A stretch of DNA of 64,000 nucleotides, taken from NCBI GenBank assembly GCA_024742355.1, contig JANSYM010000007.1, positions 124,001 through 188,000 of the forward strand, given 5' to 3'. Shown here piece after piece: positions 43,314 to 52,841 of the stretch; position 1 is the first letter of the stretch, and every line of letters starts with the position of its first letter. Made by a program: the position numbers and the translations under genes. Under the pieces are notes generated by a model. That model saw nothing but the letters and a program-made list of their open reading frames with translations, made no database searches and was not told the origin of the DNA. Source of the DNA: Hyphomonadaceae bacterium (GTDB lineage: Bacteria; Pseudomonadota; Alphaproteobacteria; Caulobacterales; Hyphomonadaceae).

Positions 43314-43353
43314 CCGGGCTCTTACGCGGTTTCCTGGGGACGTAAAAGCCCGG
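43314..43353 (-). other. Hairpin directly before the DUF938 start codon
   Basis: CCGGGCTCTTACG (43314-43326) pairs at 12 of 13 positions with CGTAAAAGCCCGG (43341-43353) around a 14-nt loop. On the minus strand it starts 10 bases after the monooxygenase stop and ends one base before the DUF938 ATG. It lacks a U-tract. It may terminate the monooxygenase transcript weakly or mask the DUF938 start. Confidence 0.5.
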
Positions 43354-43363
43354 ATGTCTCGCC

Positions 43364-44869
43364 TTAGGCGGCGGTGGATCGCGCCGAGGCGCGGCGCGAA
43401 TAGACAAACTCGTCTGCGGTCAGGTCGATCGCCGGCAGTTCTTCGCACTCCTGCCAGTAATCCTGAGTATGCTGCCAGATTGGATCGGCACCGCGTTTGG
43501 GCATCAAATGCATGGCGCGCATCAGATAACCGGGATTGAAATTGTCAGCATCCATCCAGGGCAGGACTTCCATATCCTGGTCCTGTTCGCGGAGCTCGAC
43601 CCTGACCTCGTCCACGCCCGTCGCATCCATGTGCTTCAGCAGCCGGCAGACAAAATCGCCCAACAAGTCGACCCGCAGCGTCCAGCTGGCGCGGAAGTAT
43701 CCGAACACCCAGGCCATGTTGGGCACACCGGTGAACATCATCCCGCGATATGTGACCGACTGGCTGAAATCGACGGGTTTGCCGTCCACTTCGAACGGGA
43801 TGCCGCCCAGCACGGAGAGGTTGAAGCCGGTCGCCGTGATGATGATGTCGGCGTCCAGATGCTTGCCAGACTTGAGCTGGATGCCAGTCTTGGTGAACCG
43901 GTCGATCTCATCTGTCACGACGCTCGCCACGCCGCTCGCGATCCCCTGGAACAAGTCGCCATCCGGAATGAAGGCAAGACGCTGCTGCCAGGGGCGGTAT
44001 TTCGGCGTGAAATGCGTATCGATGTCAAAGTCCGGCCCGAGATAGCCGCGCGCGGCTTCGAGCAGCTCAGCTTTCACAACCTCCGGCTCGGTCAGGCAGC
44101 GTTGGCAGGTCTCATCCTGGTCGAACAGCGCTTTCTTGCGCGCGAGTTCGTGCACAAGCTCGTCCGAAACGCCGATCCGCCGCAGCTCATCGGCAAATTC
44201 GTTACGGTTCTCTGCCGGGAAGAAATAGGTCGGCGAGCGTTGCAACAGCGTGACATGTTCACAGTCGCCTGCGATTGCCGGAACCAGGGTCGCGGCCGTC
44301 GCGCCGGAGCCGATACAGACGACTTTCTTGCCTTTGAGATCGGTGTCTTCGGGCCAGGTTTGCGGGTGAATGATCTCGCCGGCGAAATCGTCCATGCCCT
44401 CCCACTCTGGCGTGTAGCCTTCGGCGTGATTGTAATAGCCCTGGCACATCCAGAGGAAGGTGCAAGTATAGACCTTCTCGTCGCCGGTTACGCTGTTTGT
44501 CGCCCGCACGGTCCAGAGCTTGTCGACAGACGAATAGCTCGCATGGGTAATCGTGTGCGAATACTCAATGTGCTGCGCGATCTCATTCTCGTCGATGACC
44601 TCGCCCATATAGTTGAGGATCTCCTCCGCCGAGGCAATTGGCGGCCCGATCCAGGGTTTGAAGCGATAGCCAAATGTATAGAGGTCACTGTCGGACCGAA
44701 TGCCCGGATAAGTGTGCATCCGCCAGGTCCCACCATAATCTTCCAAGGCTTCCAGGATCAGATACGATTTGCCCGGGCATTGTGTCTGCAAATGGTAGGC
44801 AGAGCCGATGCCGGAGATCCCAGCCCCGGCAATCAGGACATCAAAATGTCCATCGACGTTTTGTGTCAT
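43364..44869 (-). CDS. Flavin monooxygenase, Baeyer-Villiger type
   Basis: FAD- and NADPH-dependent enzyme of 501 residues that inserts oxygen into ketones or oxidises related substrates. FAD site GAGISGIGSAYHL, the Baeyer-Villiger fingerprint FAGEIIHPQTWP (FxGxxxHxxxWP), and the NADPH site VVCIGSGATAATLVPAI are all present, along with ATGFNLSVLGGIPFEVDGKPVDF. GGAGGAACG precedes the ATG. It follows an acyl-CoA ligase gene on the same strand at a 93-base gap, which suggests a shared path for degrading a ketone or sterol-like compound. Confidence 0.92.
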   Translation of the reverse strand: MTQNVDGHFDVLIAGAGISGIGSAYHLQTQCPGKSYLILEALEDYGGTWRMHTYPGIRSDSDLYTFGYRFKPWIGPPIASAEEILNYMGEVIDENEIAQHIEYSHTITHASYSSVDKLWTVRATNSVTGDEKVYTCTFLWMCQGYYNHAEGYTPEWEGMDDFAGEIIHPQTWPEDTDLKGKKVVCIGSGATAATLVPAIAGDCEHVTLLQRSPTYFFPAENRNEFADELRRIGVSDELVHELARKKALFDQDETCQRCLTEPEVVKAELLEAARGYLGPDFDIDTHFTPKYRPWQQRLAFIPDGDLFQGIASGVASVVTDEIDRFTKTGIQLKSGKHLDADIIITATGFNLSVLGGIPFEVDGKPVDFSQSVTYRGMMFTGVPNMAWVFGYFRASWTLRVDLLGDFVCRLLKHMDATGVDEVRVELREQDQDMEVLPWMDADNFNPGYLMRAMHLMPKRGADPIWQHTQDYWQECEELPAIDLTADEFVYSRRASARSTAA

Positions 44870-44962
44870 CGCGCGTTCCTCCGAATGTTTTTCGAAGGCT
44901 CGCGCGGCACCTGAGTGCGGCCAATAAGGGAATAGCCTTATCTGACGCGGCGAGAGTTGGCC

Positions 44963-46711
44963 CTATTCGCGCGGTTGGAAGCGATCGCGCAATTCAGGCT
45001 TCAGAATTTTCCCGTTGGCATTGCGAGGCAAGGGCTCATCTTGGAACTGAATCTCCACTGGCACTTTGAACGCCGCGATCTGGTTGCGGACATGTGCTCG
45101 CAGTTCGTCCTCGCTGACCTCCATGCCAGGCTTCAGCTGGACCACTGCGCCGACTTCCTGCCCCAGGATCTTGTGCGGGATGCCGACTACCGACGCGTCC
45201 ATGACGGATGGATGATCGTAGAGCGCGCTCTCGACCTCGATGCAGTAAATGTTCTCGCCGCCGCGGATCAGCATGTCCTTGGCGCGGTCGACCAGATAGA
45301 GGAAGCCTTCTTCATCGATGCGCGCGAGATCGCCCGTGACGACCCAGCCATCGACAAAGGTCTCGGCGGTCGCTTCCGGCTTGTTCCAATAGGCCTTGCA
45401 ATTCATCGGGCCCTTGCACCAGAGCTCACCGACCTCACCGGCTGGGACTTCTTTCCCGTCGCCGCCGACAATTTTCAGTTCAACAGCCCCGGGAGGCGCG
45501 CCGGCGCTGTCCGGCCGATTGACGTAATCCTCGCCAATATTGAGCGATGCTGTCGCGCAGGTTTCCGTCATGCCCCACCCATTGCCGGGCGCTGCTTCGG
45601 GAAAGCGTTTCTTGATCGTCGACACCAGCTCCGGCGCGGATGGCGCGCCGCCATAGGAGACGGCCTTGATCGATGACAGATCGTAATTGTCGCGTTCCGG
45701 ATGTTCGAGCAATTGCCAGGCAATCGCCGGAACACCGCCGACATTGGAAATGCCTTCATTCTCGATGATCGGCAGGGCCTTACCCGCATCCCACTTGTAT
45801 TGAGCGACGATCTTGGCGCCCTGCAACATGCTCGGGATCAGGATCGCAAAAGCGCCTGTGGCATGGAAAAACGGGATCGCCAGCAGCGTCGCATTCTGTT
45901 CGTTCGGATCCGGTTCCGGTGGCTCCTCGCCGCGCCGCAGGAGCATGCGCATCTGACAGGTCAGCGAGTTGAGCATGTTGGAGATAATCGCGCGATGCGT
46001 CGCCAGGGCGCCTTTCGGGCGGCCGGTTGTGCCGGACGTGTACATGATCGTGGCATCATCATCCGGGCCAAGGTCGGCATCCGGCAGACCGATCTGTGCG
46101 AGATCCTGCCATGAATTCGCGGGGCCGATCAGACTGTCCATGGTGGTGATACGGGAATCGGTCTCGCCCTCCCCGCCACGCGCGATCACGATCGATTCCA
46201 GATCGTTGAGTTTACCAAGATGGTCGCGGATGCGGTCCAGGATTTGTGGATCGATCACCGCGACTTTCGCACCGCTATCGCTCAGGCCGTATTCCAGCTC
46301 ATCGCCGGTCCACCAGGAATTCATCGGTGTGGCGATCGCTCCGATCGACAATGCCGCAAAGAACGGCACCGGCCATTGCGGATAATTCCGCATGATGATC
46401 GCGACGCGGTCGCCTTTCTTGACGCCGAATTGTTCGACCAGCGCCTTGGCAAAATGCTCCACAGCGCGCGCGAAAGCCGAGTATGTCACGCGTTCATCTT
46501 CGTAAACGAGGTAATCACGGGCGCCGAATTGTGGCTCAGCCAGCTCGAAAATGGTCCGGATCGTAGGCGGTGCGTCAGGGTAGATTTTCATCGCCACGCC
46601 GCCAACATTTCCATCCGCCAGTTTCAGCGGCGAATCGGATGCGGCAATGGCAGCATTGGCTTGGGCAATAGAAATGACGGGCCAGCCGTCAGGCAAAGCG
46701 GCAACAGCCAT
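44963..46711 (-). CDS. AMP-binding acyl-CoA synthetase
   Basis: ATP-dependent ligase of 582 residues that activates a fatty or other organic acid as CoA thioester. ATP motif YTSGTTGRPKGA, GWGMTETCATAS, and the C-terminal GDLARIDEEGFLYLVDRAKDMLIRGGENIYCIEVE and LPRNANGKILKPEL (catalytic Lys) are clear. The chain length is not readable. CCGGAGGAACCCC precedes the ATG. It lies upstream of the Baeyer-Villiger monooxygenase gene and could act on the acid freed from the lactone or ester made there. Confidence 0.93.
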   Translation of the reverse strand: MAVAALPDGWPVISIAQANAAIAASDSPLKLADGNVGGVAMKIYPDAPPTIRTIFELAEPQFGARDYLVYEDERVTYSAFARAVEHFAKALVEQFGVKKGDRVAIIMRNYPQWPVPFFAALSIGAIATPMNSWWTGDELEYGLSDSGAKVAVIDPQILDRIRDHLGKLNDLESIVIARGGEGETDSRITTMDSLIGPANSWQDLAQIGLPDADLGPDDDATIMYTSGTTGRPKGALATHRAIISNMLNSLTCQMRMLLRRGEEPPEPDPNEQNATLLAIPFFHATGAFAILIPSMLQGAKIVAQYKWDAGKALPIIENEGISNVGGVPAIAWQLLEHPERDNYDLSSIKAVSYGGAPSAPELVSTIKKRFPEAAPGNGWGMTETCATASLNIGEDYVNRPDSAGAPPGAVELKIVGGDGKEVPAGEVGELWCKGPMNCKAYWNKPEATAETFVDGWVVTGDLARIDEEGFLYLVDRAKDMLIRGGENIYCIEVESALYDHPSVMDASVVGIPHKILGQEVGAVVQLKPGMEVSEDELRAHVRNQIAAFKVPVEIQFQDEPLPRNANGKILKPELRDRFQPRE

Positions 46712-46823
46712 GGGGTTCCTCCGGATAATTTATCGTTCTTGGAACCGGATATGCGCCATGCGCCGTCCCTACGGAAGGGGCGACGTTGCGGCAGGCCTGA
46801 TATTGTTTGGGTTTTGCGGCGAT

Positions 46824-47333
46824 CTAGCCTTGGAAAGGCGTGCCTTTGATCGTGATCGCCAGGCTTTCAATCGGCGCCCCACCCTGAGTGAGCAAGCCGA
46901 GGTCCGCGACCGGAATGATTGAGCGGATTTCCCGGGCTGGTTCGGCCATGCTGAGCAGCAGGTTGGAGGCGATCAGCTGTCCATAATCCGGGCGCTTCTC
47001 TGCGATGACAGATTCATCGATCTTGAGCTCGGTCTGGAGTTCCAGATATTCGCCTGTGCGCTCTGGCATATCGCTTCCGAACGGGTCTTTGACCTCGCGG
47101 GCATCGCCGGGCACATCAATCGAGAAATCATATTCGGCCCCCGCGTCCAACGAAATCACGTAGGATTTGCCGGGCTCTACAACGACCTGTTCGGCGCTGA
47201 ACCGTTCACCATTCTCTTCAAGCGTGATTTCCAGCGCATATAGCTGGCTGTGATTGCTCGGGTCCGGATTCATCATGATCATGGCCAGGCAGGCCATACA
47301 TCCGGCCAGCAGAACGGTCGCAAACGACTGCAT
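46824..47333 (-). CDS. Hypothetical exported protein
   Basis: 169 residues. The N-terminus (MQSFATVLLAGCMACLAMIMM) is hydrophobic and could be a membrane anchor or lipoprotein signal with Cys at LAGC. The rest is an acidic beta-rich segment (YALEITLEENGERFSAEQVVVEPGKSYVISL) without a family I recognise. Its phrasing recalls small periplasmic proteins that bind or stabilise outer-membrane parts, but that is not evidence. It is a single gene between the ligase and the lipoprotein pair, with its own ribosome site (GGGAG). Confidence 0.65.
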   Translation of the reverse strand: MQSFATVLLAGCMACLAMIMMNPDPSNHSQLYALEITLEENGERFSAEQVVVEPGKSYVISLDAGAEYDFSIDVPGDAREVKDPFGSDMPERTGEYLELQTELKIDESVIAEKRPDYGQLIASNLLLSMAEPAREIRSIIPVADLGLLTQGGAPIESLAITIKGTPFQG

Positions 47334-47461
47334 GGAGGGCGTCTCCCAATTACTCTACACGCCCCTGCCCGTCGCAATTTGTATGCCAAACGAAACGTTA
47401 ATGCGAGTTACTTTTCGCAGAACTATCGGGATCGTCCGTCGCGGTCCCGACTTCCACGTAC

Positions 47462-47495
47462 AAAAAACCAGTGCTGGTGAAATCACCAGCACTGG
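47462..47495 (-). terminator. Terminator after the first lipoprotein gene
   Basis: CCAGTGCTGGTG and CACCAGCACTGG form a perfect 12-bp stem around a 4-nt loop, with TTTTTT after it on the minus strand. It starts about 50 bases after the lipoprotein stop. Confidence 0.9.
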
Positions 47496-47545
47496 CTCTC
47501 AGTCTCGGAGGTATTGCTGTCTTCTACAGCAGAGGCTGAGATACT

Positions 47546-48190
47546 CTACTTCCCGAAGTCGCAGAACCGCACGACGCGGTCTGTGCCATCGGGTTCGACC
47601 AGACGGTAACTAGGTCCGGTCAGTTCAGCATCCTCACAGAGGTAGCCGATCTGGTACATGTCGAGCAGATAGTCATTCTCGGGCGTCAGCGCATTTGCCA
47701 ACATGATGTCTGCCGCCTCCTGGTGCTCGCCCAGGCGGAAGCGCGCCTTGAAGGCGTCGGTCGGCGACAGCCCCTTCTCTTCGAGGGCGAAGTTCAGGCT
47801 GGTCGCCTCACCGCGCGCATAGTCGCGCAGCTCTTCTGCGGCGCTTGCCCTTGCATGCGTGGGATAGGTCTCAAGAAACTCGTCGAGGGCTTCAATGGCG
47901 CCCCAGACCTGATTGCCATCGCCCATTTTCAGCTCAGCCATTCGATACAGCGCTGCCGCCTTCTCGTCATCGGTCGCATCCTGCTTCCCGATCAATTGCT
48001 CAAGGCGCAGAATGGCAGCCTGCTCATTGCCCGCCTCGACGAGCTCCTCGACCGTGTTCATGGCCAGGGTGAACGTGCTGGGCTGGGTGGATACTGGCGG
48101 CGTATCGACCTCAACCGGTGGAACATCGACATCCGTCGACGCACAAGCAGACGCCAGGACGAGCAGTGATGTGGCAATCAACGTACGCAT
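47546..48190 (-). CDS. TPR-like lipoprotein (paralogue pair, member 1)
   Basis: 214 residues with a lipoprotein signal ending at LASACAS (Cys16). A Pro/Val-rich spacer is followed by helical repeats (about 45-150: VEELVEAGNEQAAILRLEQLIGKQDATDDEKAAALYRMAELKMGD) of TPR type. The C-terminal part LTPENDYLLDMYQIGYLCEDAELTGPSYRLVEPDG ends in VRFCDFGK and holds two Cys that may be disulphide-linked in the periplasm. The gene 66 bases upstream has the same layout. Function unknown; an envelope scaffold role is possible. It ends in a strong terminator. Confidence 0.7.
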   Translation of the reverse strand: MRTLIATSLLVLASACASTDVDVPPVEVDTPPVSTQPSTFTLAMNTVEELVEAGNEQAAILRLEQLIGKQDATDDEKAAALYRMAELKMGDGNQVWGAIEALDEFLETYPTHARASAAEELRDYARGEATSLNFALEEKGLSPTDAFKARFRLGEHQEAADIMLANALTPENDYLLDMYQIGYLCEDAELTGPSYRLVEPDGTDRVVRFCDFGK

Positions 48191-48256
48191 GGAAAATCCC
48201 TCTCTATTGGACTGTAACCGTCGTCGCCAACCGCGATGGCGAGACTAAGGCAGAAA

Positions 48257-48856
48257 TCAGGAGACGCTGAGATCGCTGCACCAGACAGCGCCCGCGACAT
48301 AGTCCGGCTCAGGTCCGTGATGGTGGACCGGCGCGCCCTCGCCGTCACAGACAAAGCCGCTCTCGCGCAGCAAATAGAGGTGGACGTCGGTCGGCGTCAG
48401 CTCTGACGTGCGATAGCGATCCACCGCCGCGTCCAGGTCGCCCATCAGGACCTTGTCGTCAAACCAGTCGGTCAGGTTTTGCAACTGGGCCAGGCGGCGT
48501 TGTGCATTGTCGATTTCGGTCGCTGCGAACACCTTGCGACGCTCCGCATCGCCAGCGCGCGCATCTTCCGGACGGAGCAACAGGACCTGATCGAGATCGC
48601 TGACTGCGCCCGGCAGATCGAACTTCGCCTCCCAGCGCTTGTCGGCGCGCAGATAGAGAAGGTCGACTCGCTGGTCCTCGGTCAGATCAGTGCGCGCCAG
48701 GATGGTGCCCAGTGCAGCTTCAGACGAGGCGATGCTCGGATTCGACGCTATCAGGCTGCGCTCTGATTCGAACGCCACCGGGTCCAGGGTCGGCGGCACA
48801 GTTGCACAGGCCGTGATGGCGAATGACAGGATAAGACTGGTGAAAACAGTGCGCAT
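48257..48856 (-). CDS. TPR-like lipoprotein (paralogue pair, member 2)
   Basis: 199 residues with lipoprotein signal ending at AITACAT. A helical part (LIASNPSIASSEAALGTILARTDLTEDQRVDLLYLRADKRWEAKF) is followed by LTPTDVHLYLLRESGFVCDGEGAPVHHHGPEPDY and a terminal WCSD. The spacing LTPxD, then two Cys around a Gly-Pro, is the same as in the next gene, so they are diverged tandem paralogues. AAGGAG precedes the ATG at 48856; a GTG two codons earlier is less likely. Function unknown. Confidence 0.68.
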   Translation of the reverse strand: MRTVFTSLILSFAITACATVPPTLDPVAFESERSLIASNPSIASSEAALGTILARTDLTEDQRVDLLYLRADKRWEAKFDLPGAVSDLDQVLLLRPEDARAGDAERRKVFAATEIDNAQRRLAQLQNLTDWFDDKVLMGDLDAAVDRYRTSELTPTDVHLYLLRESGFVCDGEGAPVHHHGPEPDYVAGAVWCSDLSVS

Positions 48857-48950
48857 GCACACTCCTTGCTCGAGCTGGAAATACCCGCCCGATCTCGCAG
48901 CCGACTAAGGCAGCAAAACGGCAGAACTGCTTACAGTGTGTTTAGGCGGC

Positions 48951-50870
48951 TCAAGCCCGTGCCAGGCGCTCGATTTCGGCCACGTCGCCGCGGCCGAGGG
49001 CTTCGATCGCACACGCCGCGATATGGCGCGCGTTGAGGCCCGCCTCTTCGTACATCAGCTCAGGCTTGTCCTGATCCTGGAACACGTCCGGCAAGTGCAT
49101 GGTGCGAATTTTGATACCGCGATCCAGCGCGCCGACATTGGCCAGATGGTGTAGCACGAAGGCGCCAAATCCACCGCGCGAGCCTTCTTCGATCGTGATC
49201 AAAACTTCATGCTCGCGGGCCAGACGCTCGGTGAGGTCAGCGTCGAGCGGCTTTGCAAAGCGCGCATCAGCGACGGTACAGGACAGCCCCTGCGCCGCCA
49301 GCATATCCGCGGCCTTGAGCGATACCTGCAAACGCGCGCCATAGGACAGAATAGCAATCGACGTGCCCTGACGCACCACGCGGCCTTTGCCGATCTCGAG
49401 CGGCGTTGGATTATCCGGCAAGGCGACGCCGGTGCCTTCGCCGCGTGGGTAGCGAAATGCGCTCGGGCGATCATCAATCTCGTTCGCCGTCGCGACCATA
49501 TGCGCGAGTTCGGCTTCGTCTGAGGCTGCCATACAGATCATGCCCGGCAGCGCGCCGAGATAGCCGATATCGAAGCTGCCCGCATGCGTCGCGCCATCGG
49601 CGCCCACCAGGCCAGCCCGATCAATGGCAAAGCGCACAGGCAGGCTCTGAATGGCGACATCGTGCACGACCTGGTCATAGCCGCGCTGGAGGAATGTCGA
49701 ATAGATCGCCGCATAGGGCTTCATGCCATCGGCGGCCATGCCGGCCGCCATGGTCACCGCGTGTTGTTCAGCAATACCGACATCGAACGCGCGGTCGGGA
49801 AAAGCTTTGGCAAACAGATTGACGCCGGTGCCCGACGGCATGGCCGCGGTGATCGCACAAATCTTGTCGTCGGTTTCAGCGAGTTGTGCCAGCGTCTTGC
49901 CGAACACGTCCTGATATTTGGGCGCGCCTGGCGCAGATTTTTGCTGCTCGCCCGTAACAACATTGAACTTCGAGACGCCGTGATACTTGTCGGCGCTGTT
50001 CTCGGCCGGCGCATAGCCGTGGCCCTTATGCGTCACGATGTGGACCAGGACCGGCCGCTGCATCTGTTTGACGTTTTCCAGAACCGGGATCAGGACATCG
50101 AGATCGTGGCCGTCGATCGGGCCGACATAATAGAAGCCGAGCTCTTCGAACATGGTGCCGCCCATGGCGAAGCCGCGCAAATATTCCTCGGCCTTGCGGG
50201 CCGGGTTTTCGAGCCCCATCGGCTTGACCACGGATTTCGCAAACCGGCGCAACCCGCGATACGAGCGGCTCGACACCAGGCGGCTGAAATAGTGGCTCAT
50301 CGCGCCAACCGGCGGCGCAATCGACATGTCATTATCGTTGAGAATGACGACCTGGCGTTTCTGGTCGCCGCCGACATTGTTCATCGCCTCATAGGCCATG
50401 CCGGCAGTCATCGAGCCGTCGCCAATCACCGAGACGACATGATTGTCCTTACCTTGCAGATCGCGCGAAGTGGCGAAGCCATGCGCGGCCGAAATCGAAG
50501 TCGAGGCATGCGCCGCGCCAAAGGGATCAAATTCACTCTCAGAACGCTTTGTGAATCCGGACAGTCCGCCGCCCTGGCGCAAGGTGCGAATGCGGTCGCG
50601 GCGCCCGGTCAGTATCTTGTGCGGATAGCATTGGTGCCCGACATCCCAGATCAGCTTGTCATCCGGCGTTTCGAAAACCGCGTGCAATGCGACGGTCAGC
50701 TCAACCACACCCAGGCCAGCGCCGAGATGGCCGCCTGTGACCGACACCGCATCGATGACTTCCTGGCGGACCTCATCAGCGATCTGTTTCAACTCTTCGC
50801 GCGACTTGTCTTTCAAGTCAGCCGGTGTCTGCACATCGTCCAGCAGGCGCGTGTTCTTTAGATCTGTCAC
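48951..50870 (-). CDS. dxs: 1-deoxy-D-xylulose-5-phosphate synthase
   Basis: Thiamine-diphosphate enzyme that makes DXP from pyruvate and glyceraldehyde 3-phosphate, the first step of the MEP isoprenoid pathway. 639 residues. The thiamine motif is [35 protein letters not shown], with [17 protein letters not shown] and [28 protein letters not shown] as family blocks. It starts with GTG at 50870, supported by AAGGAGG nine bases upstream. It is the last gene of xseB-ispA-dxs, 41 bases after ispA, so supply of the precursor and its polymerisation are co-regulated. Confidence 0.97.
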   Translation of the reverse strand: MTDLKNTRLLDDVQTPADLKDKSREELKQIADEVRQEVIDAVSVTGGHLGAGLGVVELTVALHAVFETPDDKLIWDVGHQCYPHKILTGRRDRIRTLRQGGGLSGFTKRSESEFDPFGAAHASTSISAAHGFATSRDLQGKDNHVVSVIGDGSMTAGMAYEAMNNVGGDQKRQVVILNDNDMSIAPPVGAMSHYFSRLVSSRSYRGLRRFAKSVVKPMGLENPARKAEEYLRGFAMGGTMFEELGFYYVGPIDGHDLDVLIPVLENVKQMQRPVLVHIVTHKGHGYAPAENSADKYHGVSKFNVVTGEQQKSAPGAPKYQDVFGKTLAQLAETDDKICAITAAMPSGTGVNLFAKAFPDRAFDVGIAEQHAVTMAAGMAADGMKPYAAIYSTFLQRGYDQVVHDVAIQSLPVRFAIDRAGLVGADGATHAGSFDIGYLGALPGMICMAASDEAELAHMVATANEIDDRPSAFRYPRGEGTGVALPDNPTPLEIGKGRVVRQGTSIAILSYGARLQVSLKAADMLAAQGLSCTVADARFAKPLDADLTERLAREHEVLITIEEGSRGGFGAFVLHHLANVGALDRGIKIRTMHLPDVFQDQDKPELMYEEAGLNARHIAACAIEALGRGDVAEIERLARA

Positions 50871-50911
50871 CGAGCGGCCTCCTTCCAGCCGATTGATGTC
50901 TTGTTCCGAGC

Positions 50912-51814
50912 TTAGTGTTTTCTATCCAGAACAAAATCAACCGATTGCAGCAGGATATTGGCGCGATTACGGAAAATAGCGAGGTGTTCTTTAGCCTGCG
51001 CGGCGAGGAGCCGCACCCGCTCCTGGGCCTGCTCCACACCCAGAATCGTAACGAAATTGGCCTTCCCAGCGGTTTCATCGGTGCGCAGCGGTTTTCCGAC
51101 ATCTGCCTCATTTCCGGTGGCATCCAGCAAATCATCGGAGATTTGGTAAGCCAGACCGAGATCGTGGGCGAATCCGTGCAGCGCGTGTTTTTCGACATCG
51201 CTGGCGCCGCCAATGATCGCGCCGGCTTCCACCGAATAAGAGATAAGCGCACCGGTTTTCAGGCGCTGCATCCGCGTTATCGTGTTGAGATCGCGCGGGC
51301 TTTCGTCTTCCAGCATATCGATCATCTGCCCGCCAACCATGCCGAGCGCACCAGACGAATCAGCCAGGCGCTCAATCAATCGCAGGCGAATATGCGCGTC
51401 CTGGTGCGTCTCGCGATTGGCCAGGATCTTGAACGCATGGGTCAGAAGGGCATCGCCCGCGAGGACCGCCGTTGCCTCATCGAACGCCTTGTGAACGGTT
51501 GGCTGACCGCGGCGGAAATCGTCATCATCCATGCACGGCAAATCGTCATGGATCAGAGAATAGCAATGCACGCATTCAAGCGCCGCCGCCGTTCGCAGCA
51601 GGCTTTTCTCGGGCGCTTCGAACATGGCCCCGGTTTCGATCACATAGAATGGTCGCATCCGCTTGCCATTGGCGAGCGCGGAATGGCGCATGGCGCGCAT
51701 CAGATCGGCTTCCGGGCCCTGTGCGGGGGGAATCAATTGATCCAGCGCCACCGTCACGCGATCGGCGATCTCGGTCAGTCGACGACCAAAGTCCGGATCG
51801 CCATCATCTGCCAT
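50912..51814 (-). CDS. ispA: Farnesyl diphosphate synthase (polyprenyl synthetase)
   Basis: Condenses IPP and DMAPP/GPP into farnesyl diphosphate. 300 residues. First Asp-rich motif [22 protein letters not shown], second motif [15 protein letters not shown], and [16 protein letters not shown] are clear. The acidic motif DDxxxxD is of the bacterial FPP synthase kind. Its ATG shares one base with the xseB stop (TAATG), so translation is coupled. An equally long open frame on the other strand is a shadow. Confidence 0.95.
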   Translation of the reverse strand: MADDGDPDFGRRLTEIADRVTVALDQLIPPAQGPEADLMRAMRHSALANGKRMRPFYVIETGAMFEAPEKSLLRTAAALECVHCYSLIHDDLPCMDDDDFRRGQPTVHKAFDEATAVLAGDALLTHAFKILANRETHQDAHIRLRLIERLADSSGALGMVGGQMIDMLEDESPRDLNTITRMQRLKTGALISYSVEAGAIIGGASDVEKHALHGFAHDLGLAYQISDDLLDATGNEADVGKPLRTDETAGKANFVTILGVEQAQERVRLLAAQAKEHLAIFRNRANILLQSVDFVLDRKH

Positions 51815-52059
51815 TAGTCGAAGCTCGCAGGCTCGGTCTTCGGCTCTCCATCGCCGCCCTGGACGATTTGTTCGACTTTCAGTTCAGCCGCCTTCAGACG
51901 CGACTCGCAGTGCTTCTTGAGCTCTGCTCCGCGCTCATAAATCGCGATCGATTTTTCCAGTTCAACATCGCCCTGCTCGAGTTGACGAACAATCGTCTCG
52001 AGTTCGGCCAGCGCTTCTTCGAAGCTCATATCTTTGACGGGTGTCGCCTTGGTCGCCAT
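51814..52059 (-). CDS. xseB: Exodeoxyribonuclease VII small subunit
   Basis: 81 residues; with XseA it forms the single-strand exonuclease VII. MSFEEALAELETIVRQLEQGDVELEKSIAIYERGAELKKHCESRLKAAELKVEQIV is the standard two-helix family pattern, followed by an acidic tail. It heads the common alphaproteobacterial xseB-ispA-dxs operon. xseA is not in the window. Confidence 0.95.
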   Translation of the reverse strand: MATKATPVKDMSFEEALAELETIVRQLEQGDVELEKSIAIYERGAELKKHCESRLKAAELKVEQIVQGGDGEPKTEPASFD

Positions 52060-52129
52060 CTGCTCATCCCACGCTGTCTCTGCTTGGGCTGCACCCTAGA
52101 ACCGGTTTCTACTCGCCTCAATGGCGATT

Positions 52130-52735
52130 TCAGGATTTTCCACGATATTCATAAACGCGGAAGCTCCAATACTTGTCGCCGCCATCATAGACGCAGACCC
52201 AGCCGAGTTTCTTGAGCGGGCGGCGCAACATGCGATTGAACCAACCATGGGCGGCAAGATAGACGGACTGGTTCTCGGCTTTGTCGTGCAGGACCTGTGC
52301 GGCTTCCGCCGCGCGTTCGCGCGCTTCGGTCACGCTCTCACCATCAAGCTTGTGCCCCCGCAACCAGGCCGTGCGGGCCAGGATGTTCCAGGTCTTTGGC
52401 AGATACCGACGCGTCTTGAAGCGTGGCGGCGGCAACGGCGCTTCATTGAACACGGCGTGTTGTTCCGGTTCCCGCCCTTCCGTTGCCCAGGTCGCTGTCT
52501 CAACCGCGCGCGGTCGCACCGATGACAGGACGAGGTCAATTTCCGCCACAGCGTCTTTCAGCTTTTTCGGCGCGGCCTGATCTTCCGCAAGGCTGCCAGC
52601 TTCATACCGGTCCCACCAGTCGCGATACTCTTTCCAGTTGAGTTTCGGACCCGCTGAGCGATTCAAGGCCGGTCGACCATGCCGTGAGACAATGATCGGA
52701 CCACGCTTGCGCTGGTGATCTGTCTTATCACTCAT
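52130..52735 (-). CDS. Histidine phosphatase family protein
   Basis: 201 residues. IIVSRHGRPALNRS gives the RHG motif with the phosphorylated His, LVLSSVRPRAVETATW the second Arg region, and SVYLAAHGWFNRML the second catalytic His. The stretch between is basic and Trp-rich (WKEYRDWWDRYEAG). The ATG at 52735 is chosen; a TTG at 52768 would add 11 residues. Substrate unknown: members act on sugar phosphates, phosphoproteins or lipids. It stands between xseB and lepB and may share their transcript, though a 106-base gap follows lepB. Confidence 0.82.
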   Translation of the reverse strand: MSDKTDHQRKRGPIIVSRHGRPALNRSAGPKLNWKEYRDWWDRYEAGSLAEDQAAPKKLKDAVAEIDLVLSSVRPRAVETATWATEGREPEQHAVFNEAPLPPPRFKTRRYLPKTWNILARTAWLRGHKLDGESVTEARERAAEAAQVLHDKAENQSVYLAAHGWFNRMLRRPLKKLGWVCVYDGGDKYWSFRVYEYRGKS

Positions 52736-52841
52736 CGTTTTGAGCTGCCCCTTTAAAACCAGCGCCAATGACGCCGATTAGACAGGTTGGGAACAGGCAT
52801 CAAGCCTGATTGTGAGGATTTAAGGTCCCGCTCGGCGCCGC

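Noticed and set aside
43469-44914. 481-codon plus-strand frame
   Set aside because: It is antisense to the Baeyer-Villiger monooxygenase, which carries all expected motifs.
49584-50861. 425-codon plus-strand frame
   Set aside because: It is antisense to dxs and has no recognisable domain.
50915-51817. 300-codon plus-strand frame matching ispA in extent
   Set aside because: The minus strand encodes a farnesyl diphosphate synthase with both Asp-rich motifs; the plus frame has none.
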